Shown here piece by piece: positions 35,883-43,369 of a stretch of 64,000 nt of DNA. Made by a program: the position numbers and the translations under genes. The notes below the pieces were generated by a model. That model made no database searches, was not told the DNA's origin, and saw only the letters and a list, made by a program, of their open reading frames with translations. Location of the stretch: the NCBI GenBank assembly GCA_021372295.1, contig JAJFUS010000005.1:86759-150758 (forward strand), in the 5' to 3' direction. Each line of letters begins with the position of its first letter. Positions within the stretch are counted from its first letter, which is position 1. The DNA is from a bacterium (GTDB lineage: Bacteria > Armatimonadota > UBA5829).

Positions 35883-37253
35883 TCAGGGTTTCGTCTCGAC
35901 CGGGTTGAGCAGCGCCAGCCTTTCAAGCTCCGGTATACATGACGTAGCTCGCTGCAACTGCGCCTGCGCCGTGGCGTAGTCATATTGAGCGTTGACATTA
36001 TTGAACCTCGCCTGAGTAAGCTGACTCTCGGCGTTGGTCACTTCCACAAGAATGGCGATCCCCGCGTCATAACGAACGTTCGCCAGCCTTAAAGCCTCTT
36101 CGGCCAGATCGACGTTCTGCTGCGTGGTGGATACCCGCTTTGCGGCCTCCTCCAACGTCAGGGCTGCCGTGCGAACGTCCAGCGACACGGCAAGCTGCGT
36201 CTGATCGAGTGTATCCTGAGCGTTCTGGAAATCCGCCTGAGCCTGCTCGACACGCGCCCTGGTGATCCCGCCGTTCCAGATGGGAATATTCGCCGTGAGC
36301 GCAGTCTGATACTCGGGAGTTCCCGTGTTCAACCCCGTAGTCGCGAAGGTATAGCCGTAACTCGAACTCAGGCTCAAGGTAGGATAATAAGCCGATTTCT
36401 CCAACCTTATGCCTTTTTCGCGAGCCTTTATGACCGTTTCTTGCGCAATGACCTCAGGGCGCTTGGCATATGCGGTTTCAATCGCCGCTGGAACATCGAC
36501 AGGAACACCCTGTATGGCGGGAGTCTCCTTGACGATTTGAGTGGGAATATTCACGTCCACACCCAACACGCGGTTCAGAGCCGCCTGCGCCACCAAAACA
36601 CGATTCTGCGCCTGAATGAGCGACTGGTTCAAATTGGCAAGATCGGTTTGAGCGGTCGTGACATCAAATTTGGCCACGGTTCCGGCATTGAACCTCGCGG
36701 TGGTGTTGTCCAGACGGGTCTGCGCCACGTCCACGGCAGCCTGAGCCACGTCCTTTTGCCCGCATGCGCGAAGCAGATCATAATACGCCGTCTTGACGCT
36801 CAGTATCAAGTCTTCTGACACACTCAGCAGGCTTAAATACTGAATATCGAACTGATACTTGGCAATGTCCCTGGTATAACCCAACTGTTTGTTGACATCC
36901 AGCGGCAGCGCCATCGTGAGCCAGCCTTCATTGCTGATCGGCTTCTGAAACGTCAGATTAGTGCCTCCGCCAAGATCTATAATGACCTCGGTCTGCCTGC
37001 TGTGCTGCCCAACGGCGCTGAACTTGGGATTGAACGCGGCTCTTGCCTCATTAACCGATCCTCTGGACCTCTGCAGTTGATCCACTGCTATCTTGATATT
37101 CGGATTGTACCGAAACGCCAGTTCCAACGCCTGATCCAGATTGATACATTTATCAAGCTCGGGCGGATGTGGGGGCTCGGGCTTGCACTGCTGCGCCCAA
37201 GCGCCAGATATGCAAATTAAAGAAATGAGTAATGTCGGAATGAACTTCTTCAA
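35883..37253 (-). CDS. TolC-family outer membrane efflux protein
   Basis: A 456-residue outer membrane channel of the RND system. I choose the TTG at 37253, because AAGGAGG lies 9 bases upstream and the product then starts with a clean signal peptide (KKFIPTLLISLICISGAWAQ). Two repeats of the OEP fold with long helices are visible (RAAFNPKFSAVGQHSRQTEV, ARFNAGTVAKFDVTTAQTDLANL, RYDAGIAILVEVTNAESQLTQARFN). A short AbrB-like regulator gene lies 70 bases upstream on the same strand. Confidence 0.92.
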   Translation of the reverse strand: MKKFIPTLLISLICISGAWAQQCKPEPPHPPELDKCINLDQALELAFRYNPNIKIAVDQLQRSRGSVNEARAAFNPKFSAVGQHSRQTEVIIDLGGGTNLTFQKPISNEGWLTMALPLDVNKQLGYTRDIAKYQFDIQYLSLLSVSEDLILSVKTAYYDLLRACGQKDVAQAAVDVAQTRLDNTTARFNAGTVAKFDVTTAQTDLANLNQSLIQAQNRVLVAQAALNRVLGVDVNIPTQIVKETPAIQGVPVDVPAAIETAYAKRPEVIAQETVIKAREKGIRLEKSAYYPTLSLSSSYGYTFATTGLNTGTPEYQTALTANIPIWNGGITRARVEQAQADFQNAQDTLDQTQLAVSLDVRTAALTLEEAAKRVSTTQQNVDLAEEALRLANVRYDAGIAILVEVTNAESQLTQARFNNVNAQYDYATAQAQLQRATSCIPELERLALLNPVETKP

Positions 37254-37276
37254 AATCCATTTCCTCCTTCGTATAA

Positions 37277-37292
37277 AGCTGAGAGCGGAGAG
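37277..37292. repeat. Short shared repeat (second copy at 45617-45632)
   Basis: AGCTGAGAGCGGAGAG here is the exact reverse complement of 45617-45632. Both are intergenic, just upstream of a gene start. Chance identity of 16 bases is unlikely, but the unit is small. Confidence 0.4.
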
Positions 37293-37323
37293 TTCAAAAC
37301 TGTCGCTGCCCAATTGTTATTAT

Positions 37324-37590
37324 TTAGTCACCGTTGTGCTCATCAGCAAACTCCGCAACCTTGGTCTCAAGACGGGTTATGTCTTCAAGCATTGCGGCAA
37401 ACATTTCGCTCATAGCCCCAATCTTAAAAAGCGCTATGACTTGAGCATGAGGGTGCTTCAATACCAGGACTTTATCTCCGGGATTTATATCCAATTGTTT
37501 TCTGGCCTCTGCCGGAATTACCACCTGGCCTCTTTCGCCTACCGTGGCTGAGCCATAGAAGTTTTCGTCCAAAAACATTTTTTCACTCAA
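37324..37590 (-). CDS. AbrB/MazE/SpoVT-type DNA-binding protein
   Basis: A swapped-hairpin transcription factor: YGSATVGERGQVVIPAEARKQLDINPGDKVLVL is the AbrB domain; a C-terminal helix (EDITRLETKVAEFADEH) could dimerise. I propose a TTG start at 37590 (AAAGGTGAT upstream; 88 residues); an ATG at 37578 is the alternative. It lies directly upstream of the tolC-adaptor-RND operon and is probably cotranscribed, so it may regulate that pump; inference from position. Confidence 0.82.
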   Translation of the reverse strand: MSEKMFLDENFYGSATVGERGQVVIPAEARKQLDINPGDKVLVLKHPHAQVIALFKIGAMSEMFAAMLEDITRLETKVAEFADEHNGD

Positions 37591-37643
37591 TGTAAGATCA
37601 CCTTTGCTGGGATAATGTGCCAAATCATACAAATCACACATAT

Positions 37644-37672
37644 ATACTATCGGCAAAGAATGTGATTGTCAA
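37644..37672 (-). promoter_or_regulatory. Sigma-70-type promoter of AbrB-like gene and efflux operon
   Basis: On the minus strand TTGACA (37672-37667), 17-base spacer, TAGTAT (37649-37644). It probably drives the AbrB-like gene and the tolC-adaptor-pump genes behind it. Confidence 0.65.
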
Positions 37673-37722
37673 TAGATGCGATGATGGAGATAGGAAACCG
37701 GAGGTTGGCATGCGGCAACTTG

Positions 37723-37752
37723 ATCGCGCGCGAGTTTGAACTCGCGCGCGAT
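37723..37752. other. Perfect 14-bp inverted repeat with CG run
   Basis: ATCGCGCGCGAGTT (37723-37736) and its exact complement (37739-37752) with two bases between. It is located just past the stop of the 37763 gene. It lacks a T-run on either strand, so it may be a rho-independent-like stem without tail or an mRNA end protector. Confidence 0.55.
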
Positions 37753-37762
37753 ATAAAATAGT

Positions 37763-38197
37763 TCACATCGGAGGTCTGTCCGAAGGTTGTTCGTAGTCGT
37801 CCGAAGGATGCGTTAGCGTCTGAGAACTGCGTCCGGTTGGCGGCATCGGCCTGGGAGCCGGAGGCGGTGTGCCGGGCGCTACTATGGACGCTCCAGGTGG
37901 GTTGATGGTCGGCCCCGGCGCATGCTGCACCTGATTACCCACAGGAGGGGGTGGCGGCCCGCTCGGCCTTGCGAAAACCACAAAATACGCGATCACTATC
38001 AGCACAACCGCCGCCGCCGCTATTATTACAGCGGACAACTGCCGCGTTTTCGCTTTTTCGACGGATTTTGCTTCCGCGACTTTATCGGAGTCACGCCGTT
38101 TCTTTACCGCCTCGGTGGCGGCTTTGACGTCTTTAAGCAGATCATCGCCGATCTTATCAACATCCACACTCAGATCAAGTCTATTATCATCCGGCAT
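37763..38197 (-). CDS. Single-pass membrane protein with Pro-rich tail, unknown
   Basis: A 144-residue protein that I do not recognise. Residues 1-50 are charged and helical (DLLKDVKAATEAVKKRRDSDK), 53-75 form one membrane helix (LSAVIIAAAAVVLIVIAYFVVF), and the remainder is a Pro/Gly-rich, presumably periplasmic tail. GGAAGGTAG precedes the ATG. It follows the gltX-trxA pair but has no obvious functional tie to them. Confidence 0.6.
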   Translation of the reverse strand: MPDDNRLDLSVDVDKIGDDLLKDVKAATEAVKKRRDSDKVAEAKSVEKAKTRQLSAVIIAAAAVVLIVIAYFVVFARPSGPPPPPVGNQVQHAPGPTINPPGASIVAPGTPPPAPRPMPPTGRSSQTLTHPSDDYEQPSDRPPM

Positions 38198-38303
38198 AAC
38201 AAATACTACCTTCCACGAAGACTATCGAACGCACCATATTTCTTAGACGATCACAACGCGTCTTTTGCTCCCGATATCAGGCGAACCGGCTCTTTCTATT
38301 TAC

Positions 38304-38627
38304 TTAAAGCAGCTGATCAAGGCGCGTCGTAATATTACCCTTGGGCTGCAGACCGACCATTCTGTCGGCGACTTCTCCGCCCTTAAAGATCAGAAGAGTA
38401 GGGATGCTCGATACACCGTATTTGCTTGCGATTGTGGCTTCGGTCTGCACGTCCAGTTTAAACACTTTCATCTTGCCCGCGTAGTCCGCGGCCAACTCGT
38501 CGATGGTAGGCCCGAGAGCCTTGCACGGCCCGCACCACTCCGCCCAAAAATCCACTAATACCGGGATATCGGACTTGAGAACTTCTTCTTCGAACTTGTT
38601 GGCTGTAATTGCCGGTGCTGCTGACAT
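38304..38627 (-). CDS. trxA: Thioredoxin
   Basis: A 107-residue cytoplasmic disulfide reductant; the active site WAEWCGPCKALGPTIDEL and the cis-Pro segment SSIPTLLIFKGGEV are intact. The start at 38627 has AGGAGG 8 bases upstream. It lies 39 bases after gltX, on the same strand, so the two are probably cotranscribed. Confidence 0.95.
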   Translation of the reverse strand: MSAAPAITANKFEEEVLKSDIPVLVDFWAEWCGPCKALGPTIDELAADYAGKMKVFKLDVQTEATIASKYGVSSIPTLLIFKGGEVADRMVGLQPKGNITTRLDQLL

Positions 38628-38645
38628 AATAAAAACCTCCTGTTT

Positions 38646-38677
38646 GAAAGTCAAAAAGTTAGAAAGTCAAAAAGTTT
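38646..38677. repeat. 16-bp tandem repeat forming the gltX stop
   Basis: Two adjacent copies of GAAAGTCAAAAAGTT(A/T). The gltX stop codon (38667-38669) lies in the second copy, so the last residues of GltX are encoded by the repeat. Confidence 0.6.
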
Positions 38678-40130
38678 GAGATGCGGCTCTTTGCAGACGG
38701 GCTACGCACTTTTTCTGACCGATGACCTGCATCAGATCGAAAAGGCCAGGCCCCCACGTTCGTCCCGTAATCGCCATCCTTACCGGATGGATGATGTGCC
38801 CGCCTTCGAGGCCGTGCTCGACACCCGCCGCGCGAACCGCTGCGTCAATTGACTCTACATCCCACATCTCCAAGCCAGCCAGTTTCTCACTGACCGACTT
38901 CAACGCCGGAGGCGTCGTCTCCTTCGATAAATGCTTCTTTGCGCCCTTTTCGTCATACCCGAAATCATCGTTGTAGAAGAATTCCACCATCTCGGGCGCT
39001 TCCGCCAGTGTGACCAGTCGATCTCGAATAAGCGATGTCACGCTCTTGAGATATGCCAATTCCTCCTCGGACGGCATGCCGTTGATATACCCGGCCGCAT
39101 GCAGTCTGGGTCGGATCATATTCGCCAAATCGTCCACGCTCAGCATTCGTATATATTCGCCGTTGAGATCGTTGAGTTTGGCGATGTCGAATATCGCGGG
39201 ATGATTCGCGATGCCCTCCAGGCTGAACTTCTCGACGAGCTCTGCTCGGCTGTAGAGTTTTCGGTCTTCTCCTGAACCCCAGCCCATCGTAGCGAGGAAA
39301 TTGAGCATTGCCTCGGGCAGATAGCCGTTCTCAATATAATCGTAAAACGCCGTCGATACGCCGCTGCGCTTCGAAAGCTTCTTGCCGGAAGTGTCCATAA
39401 TCAGCGGCAAATGCACCCAAACGGGCGGTTTCCATCCAAAAGCGTCATAAAGTTGGACGTGCTTTGGCGCGCTGGAAAGCCATTCTTCGCCTCGAATTAC
39501 GTGTGTGATCTCCATCAGGTGGTCGTCTACAATCGACGCAAAGTGATACGTAGGAAAGCCGTCGGCTTTAATCATTACGAAGTCGTCCTGCAGCGAATTG
39601 TCGAACCCAACTCTGCCGCGCACTATGTCATCGAACTCAGTGCGGCCATCTAGCGCCATCTTGAACCTGATTACCGGAGCGGGACACTCGCGTGCGCGCT
39701 CTTCGCGCTCTTTGGGAGTGAGGTCGCGACATTTTCGATCATATCCGGTGTGAGTTTTTGCGGCCTCCTGAACTTTGCGCATAGCCTCAAGACGCTCTCT
39801 GGAGCAGTAGCAATAATACGCTTTGCCCTCGTCGAGAAGCTGCTGAGCGTATTTGTGATACAGATTGAGCCTTTCGGACTGGAAATACGGCCCATGAGCG
39901 CCGTCGGCTTCGGGGCCCTCGTCCCACTGCATTCCAAGCCATCGCAGGCCAGCCATCATTTCTTCCAGCGAATTTTCGACGTATCGCGTGCGGTCGGTGT
40001 CTTCCACTCGAAGTATGAATGTGCCGTTTGTGTGCTCGGCGAACAAATAATCGAACACGGCAGTGCGGATATTTCCTATATGCGGCGAACCTGTTGGGCT
40101 CGGCGCGAATCTCACTCTCGGATTGCTCAA
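38667..40130 (-). CDS. gltX: Glutamyl-tRNA synthetase
   Basis: Charges tRNA-Glu (and possibly tRNA-Gln in organisms with the amidotransferase route). Class I signatures: RVRFAPSPTGSPHIGNIRTAVFDYLF with HIGN, and KKLSKRSG (KMSKS). The TTG start at 40130 (GAGGT 7 bases upstream; 487 residues, beginning SNPRVRFAPSP) fits the normal GluRS N-terminus better than the ATG at 40148, which would add six residues. The extreme C-terminus (SQTF) comes from a small tandem repeat. A promoter with TATAAT lies just upstream, and trxA follows. Confidence 0.96.
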   Translation of the reverse strand: MSNPRVRFAPSPTGSPHIGNIRTAVFDYLFAEHTNGTFILRVEDTDRTRYVENSLEEMMAGLRWLGMQWDEGPEADGAHGPYFQSERLNLYHKYAQQLLDEGKAYYCYCSRERLEAMRKVQEAAKTHTGYDRKCRDLTPKEREERARECPAPVIRFKMALDGRTEFDDIVRGRVGFDNSLQDDFVMIKADGFPTYHFASIVDDHLMEITHVIRGEEWLSSAPKHVQLYDAFGWKPPVWVHLPLIMDTSGKKLSKRSGVSTAFYDYIENGYLPEAMLNFLATMGWGSGEDRKLYSRAELVEKFSLEGIANHPAIFDIAKLNDLNGEYIRMLSVDDLANMIRPRLHAAGYINGMPSEEELAYLKSVTSLIRDRLVTLAEAPEMVEFFYNDDFGYDEKGAKKHLSKETTPPALKSVSEKLAGLEMWDVESIDAAVRAAGVEHGLEGGHIIHPVRMAITGRTWGPGLFDLMQVIGQKKCVARLQRAASQTF

Positions 40131-40164
40131 AACAGATACCTCGTACATAAAGTAAGCCCGCGGT

Positions 40165-40193
40165 ATTATACCATGGGCCGGTAAATTTGATAA
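40165..40193 (-). promoter_or_regulatory. Sigma-70-type promoter of gltX
   Basis: On the minus strand TTATCA (40193-40188), 17-base spacer, TATAAT (40170-40165). Confidence 0.6.
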
Positions 40194-40235
40194 GAACGAA
40201 TCCAGGCAGGGGTGCTTGTCAAATGTGAAGAAGGT

Positions 40236-40442
40236 GATCTGAGGGTTTCACCTTCAGGCTCCTGACCAAGGGCTCTGCCCTTGGATCCCGCCAGAGGCCG
40301 CGGGCCTCTGGACACCCAGTTCAGACTTTAATAATCCCGTGTGGGATTATTAAAGTCTGTGTCAGAAGGTCAAGGAAACCTGGTTTCCTTGTGGAGTCCA
40401 GAGGCGAAGCCTTTGGCAGGGTTTGGAGCAAAGCCCCAAATC
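40236..40442 (+). repeat. Palindromic mobile-like element, copy G (ends lost)
   Basis: Lies between divergent gltX and the UroD-family gene. Conserved internal hairpins are present; both terminal repeats are degraded. The central hairpin has 17-bp arms (CAGACTTTAATAATCCC at 40322-40338 with 40343-40359) and a GTGT loop: a different sequence from all other copies but fully complementary. Confidence 0.82.
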
Positions 40443-40603
40443 TCTCCATTTTTGACATGCACCCTCTCGATGGGAACGTTTACGCAAAAACAATCCGCAC
40501 ACCAGAAGGAGTAACCCAAAGCATTCCAGAACAATGATGAGGTAAAATAAGCTGTACACAGTGAAATAGCAGTAAATCATTTTTTGCGAAAGGAACTTTT
40601 GCT

Positions 40604-41719
40604 TTGACATCCAAAGAACGTATGCGCCGCGCTATGTCCGGCGAGAAGCCTGATCGTGTGCCGCTGATGTGCCAGCTGTCGCTGGGGCACATATATAAAC
40701 ACGCCGGTATCGCGCCCGAAGAATACTGGTATACTTCACAGGGTATGGCCGAGGGATATATTCGCCTGGCGGATAGATATCATTTCGACGGCATATTGAT
40801 GAATGTTCTGGGAATTGATCCGGGCATACGAGCGAAAATTAAGAGCGTCGAGAAAGTCGACAACGGCCACATTGTCACCTGGGATAATAATTCGAAGACT
40901 CTCTGCCCACCTAATGATGATCCTCGTCCTGTCGAGCATGTCGCGGAGGAGATAAGAAATCCGCTGATATCGGAGATCGATATCGACGCGATTCCCGTGA
41001 TTGAATCGGCGTCCGATCTGCCTCCATATACTCTGGATATCGTCGATTATGTAATGGAGCGCAGGGGTGACACGCTGTCGATCCACGGTGAAATCGGGAC
41101 GGTGTTCGAGTGGTTTCTCGGGCTAATGGGTTCCCTCACCGATGGGTTGATGGCCCTTATGGATGACCCCGACAAATGCAAGAAGATAATGGAGCGTATG
41201 AACCGGGAGGTTATCGCTTATGCGAATGCTCAGTGCGCGCGTGGAATCGATGCGTTCAAGCTGAGTTCTCCTTACGTGGGCGCAGGATTCCTCTCACGAG
41301 ATATGTATGAGGAGTTCGTGCTTCCATTCGAGAGAGATCTAATCAGCGAGGTTCATTCAAATTACGGCATTCCTTGCTACATACACACGTGCGGAGCCAT
41401 CGGTGACAGGCTGGACTTGATGCTTGAGACCGGAACCGACGGCCTCGAGTGCCTTGATCCTCCTCCGCTCGGCACGGTCGATCTGGAGCAGGCGATAAAT
41501 GATATCGGCAACAAGATATTCATAAAGGGCAATCTGGATTCGGTGAATGAGCTCTTGGGTAACAGCCCGCAGGTTGTGAAAGAGATCGCCAGAAAACGCA
41601 TCGAACTGGGCAAGAAAGCAAAGGGCTTTATACTGAGTTCGGCGTGCTCCGTGGCTCCCCTCGTGCCGCCTGAGAATATGGATGCGCTTTACGAGGCCGT
41701 CGAAACGTATGGGTATTGA
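40604..41719 (+). CDS. UroD-family protein
   Basis: A 371-residue member of the uroporphyrinogen decarboxylase superfamily, starting at TTG 40604 with AAAGGA upstream. MTSKERMRRAMSGEKPDRVPLM is the typical N-terminus; PCYIHTCGAIGDRLDLMLETG gives the His-x-Cys pair of the zinc-dependent methyltransferase branch, and ILSSACSVAPLVPPENM the distal Cys. As with the protein at 28600-29604, a corrinoid-linked methyltransferase role is more likely than heme synthesis, and the true substrate cannot be read from the sequence. It stands alone with a bidirectional terminator behind it. Confidence 0.82.
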   Translation: MTSKERMRRAMSGEKPDRVPLMCQLSLGHIYKHAGIAPEEYWYTSQGMAEGYIRLADRYHFDGILMNVLGIDPGIRAKIKSVEKVDNGHIVTWDNNSKTLCPPNDDPRPVEHVAEEIRNPLISEIDIDAIPVIESASDLPPYTLDIVDYVMERRGDTLSIHGEIGTVFEWFLGLMGSLTDGLMALMDDPDKCKKIMERMNREVIAYANAQCARGIDAFKLSSPYVGAGFLSRDMYEEFVLPFERDLISEVHSNYGIPCYIHTCGAIGDRLDLMLETGTDGLECLDPPPLGTVDLEQAINDIGNKIFIKGNLDSVNELLGNSPQVVKEIARKRIELGKKAKGFILSSACSVAPLVPPENMDALYEAVETYGY

Positions 41720-41739
41720 GTTGTAGCTCACAGAACAAA

Positions 41740-41772
41740 ACAGCGCTCATGTCTGTAAGACATGAGCGCTGT
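41740..41772. terminator. Bidirectional terminator
   Basis: Perfect 15-bp stem (ACAGCGCTCATGTCT at 41740-41754 with 41758-41772). On the minus strand it is followed by TTTTG; it separates the convergent UroD-family and TPR genes. Confidence 0.8.
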
Positions 41773-41797
41773 GTAATTCACAAATGTAACGTTCAGG

Positions 41798-42697
41798 CTA
41801 CAGCCTTTCCAGCCTTTCGCGCGCTTCGAGGTTGCCCGGATCGATAGCGAGCGCTCGTTTATAGAACCCTGATGCCTCTTCGGGAATTTTCATCATCTCG
41901 CAGGCTATTCCCGCATTGATTACCGCGCCGGTGAAGTTCGGGTTGACTTCCAGCGCCTTCTGGAACTCCTCGAACGCCCGCTTGGGTTCGCTGCACGCCA
42001 TCAGCGCCAGGCCGTACCAGTTTCGGATGTCGGGATAGTTTTGCGCCAGACTCAGAGCCTGTTCGAACGATTCCGCCGCCTCTTTGTATTCGCCGGATCG
42101 ATATAATTTCTTGCCGATGCCGAAGTGGAACGATATGTCGTCCACATTTGTCGCCAGTATCTCCTGGAACAATGTCAGCGCCCCGCGATGGTCGCCTTTT
42201 TTGTGCGAAGCCAGCGCTTCTCGGTATGTCGAAGTGTCGTATCGAGGTTCCTGCTCGACGGCATGCGCGATGTGCCCGGCTCCGGCCTTGTATTCGCCGA
42301 CTTCATAAGCCAGCACGCCAAGCATCACGAGCGCTTTGGCATAGTTGGGGTTAAGCTCCAAGGCCGCTTCGAGTTCCACCATAGCCTCATGTATCGCGCC
42401 TGACTCGGCTATGATCTGGGCCAGTTGATAGTGCAGGTCAGGGAATTTCGGATTTTTGACGATTGCTTCTCTCAAGTGTTCTTCGGCGCGCTGCCTTGCC
42501 CCGCGATTGAGGTTATCCTCAGCCAGCGTGGCATGCGCCTGGCCCACGTAGAACGCGGCCAGTTTCGCTTCGGGGCTGCCCGGCGCCGCCGACGCCAGCA
42601 CTTCCTCGAATGCCGCGATGGCGTCAACCAGCAATCCCTGGTCATAGAACTCCAGGCCTTTTTGATATGATTTGCTCAGCTCTCGAACTCCCATCAT
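41798..42697 (-). CDS. TPR repeat protein
   Basis: A 299-residue protein made almost entirely of TPR units (around seven; for example AIVKNPKFPDLHYQLAQIIAESGAIHEAMVELEAAL, here spanning residues 74-109). It has no signal peptide, so it is likely a cytoplasmic protein-protein interaction scaffold. GGGAG precedes the ATG weakly. No partner can be named from its neighbours. Confidence 0.8.
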   Translation of the reverse strand: MMGVRELSKSYQKGLEFYDQGLLVDAIAAFEEVLASAAPGSPEAKLAAFYVGQAHATLAEDNLNRGARQRAEEHLREAIVKNPKFPDLHYQLAQIIAESGAIHEAMVELEAALELNPNYAKALVMLGVLAYEVGEYKAGAGHIAHAVEQEPRYDTSTYREALASHKKGDHRGALTLFQEILATNVDDISFHFGIGKKLYRSGEYKEAAESFEQALSLAQNYPDIRNWYGLALMACSEPKRAFEEFQKALEVNPNFTGAVINAGIACEMMKIPEEASGFYKRALAIDPGNLEARERLERL

Positions 42698-42762
42698 GCC
42701 GCATAAGCTCCCGTGTGGTGGTTATCATTGATACCATCAACATTATCGGTTGCCCCGCGCCA

Positions 42763-42793
42763 TAAAAAGAGGCGGAACCCGTGAGGTCCCGCC
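42763..42793 (-). terminator. Terminator of the DUF5679 gene
   Basis: Nine-pair stem 42771-42779 with 42785-42793, G-U pairs allowed, followed on the minus strand by TCTTTTTA. It lies 28 bases past the DUF5679 stop. Confidence 0.7.
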
Positions 42794-42820
42794 AACTAAA
42801 AAATGCTTATAGGAACAGGG

Positions 42821-42964
42821 TTACGATGCTTTGCCGATCTTGAACATTTTGGTGCCGCATGTCGGACAGATACCCTGGGTCGCTGGCTTGCCGTTTTTCA
42901 TAGTGACAGCCTTCGCGTCCTTCATTTCCCTCTTTGCCTTACACTTAACGCAATATGCTTCCAT
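42821..42964 (-). CDS. Small zinc-ribbon protein (DUF5679-like)
   Basis: A 47-residue protein. Translation begins MEAYCVKCKAKREMKDAKAV and ends ICPTCGTKMFKIGKAS: two CxxC knuckles that should bind one zinc, matching the DUF5679 pattern of small proteins related to topoisomerase C4 zinc fingers. AAGGAAGGTG lies about 8 bases before the ATG, and a good terminator follows. Function unknown; nucleic-acid binding is a guess from the fold. Confidence 0.8.
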   Translation of the reverse strand: MEAYCVKCKAKREMKDAKAVTMKNGKPATQGICPTCGTKMFKIGKAS

Positions 42965-43094
42965 GTTGCCGTTCACCTTCCTTTTATTAGTTCGGGGCAT
43001 TGAATGACTGCCCCCTGCGCTGTCTTAAACGTGCTGCATGAGAAATCCTTCCTGAATACGCCTAGTTGCTGGAAAATTCTTGAATGTTTCACTC

Positions 43095-43211
43095 TCAGAC
43101 CTATACCGGTGTCTGAAAATGCCTTGACAACGCAATCGACAACCTGCTACAATCGCCAATAATGGTAATATGGCAATGATGTGTAATGAGACGATCAGAC
43201 TCCATACCGGT
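43095..43211 (+). promoter_or_regulatory. Repeated motif flanking the arginine-operon promoter
   Basis: TCAGACCTATACCGGT (43095-43110) and TCAGACTCCATACCGGT (43195-43211) are near-identical direct repeats, one upstream of the -35 box and one in the leader. They may be a bipartite operator (looping) for an arginine regulator. They do not resemble the ArgR box. Confidence 0.4.
43124..43153 (+). promoter_or_regulatory. Sigma-70-type promoter of the arginine operon
   Basis: TTGACA (43124-43129), 18-base spacer, TACAAT (43148-43153). Predicted transcript start near 43160, giving a leader of about 210 bases before argB. Confidence 0.8.
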
Positions 43212-43292
43212 TTTACAGCAAGTGCAGAGATGCGTAGACTGCGCTCTAGACGTGTGTACTTGCCGCGGCCGGATGGGATGCGTCTGTTTTAG
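43179..43292 (+). CDS. Putative arginine leader peptide (attenuator)
   Basis: A short open frame between the promoter and argB. The in-frame ATG at 43179 gives 37 residues; the ATG at 43230 gives 20. Its core is MRRLRSRRV, five Arg codons in seven (43233-43253: CGT AGA CTG CGC TCT AGA CGT), plus two more Arg later. This is the composition expected of a leader peptide sensing charged tRNA-Arg. Neither start has a strong Shine-Dalgarno site, the main weakness. The stop at 43290 is 27 bases before the antiterminator/terminator region. Confidence 0.55.
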   Translation: MCNETIRLHTGFTASAEMRRLRSRRVYLPRPDGMRLF

Positions 43293-43353
43293 GGTTTTAC
43301 CAAGCCGATGACGACACCGGGCCGCGGAATATACTCCGCGGCCTTTGCTGTTT
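43263..43353 (+). promoter_or_regulatory. Transcription attenuator of the arginine operon
   Basis: Terminator: GGCCGCGGA (43320-43328) pairs perfectly with TCCGCGGCC (43335-43343), loop ATATAC, followed by TTTGCTGTTT. Antiterminator: CCGCGGCC at 43263-43270 (inside the leader peptide) is exactly complementary to 43320-43327, so both structures cannot form together. This is the standard attenuator arrangement. A riboswitch in the same leader cannot be excluded. Confidence 0.65.
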
Positions 43354-43369
43354 CATGAGGGGTTTCAAT

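Noticed and set aside
43095..43211. ArgR boxes near the arginine promoter
   Set aside because: No sequence resembling the AT-rich ArgR palindrome; only the unrelated TCAGAC..ATACCGGT repeat is present.
43165..43353. T-box or known riboswitch in the arginine leader
   Set aside because: No T-box core sequence and no match to riboswitch consensus that I remember; the Arg-rich ORF fits attenuation better.
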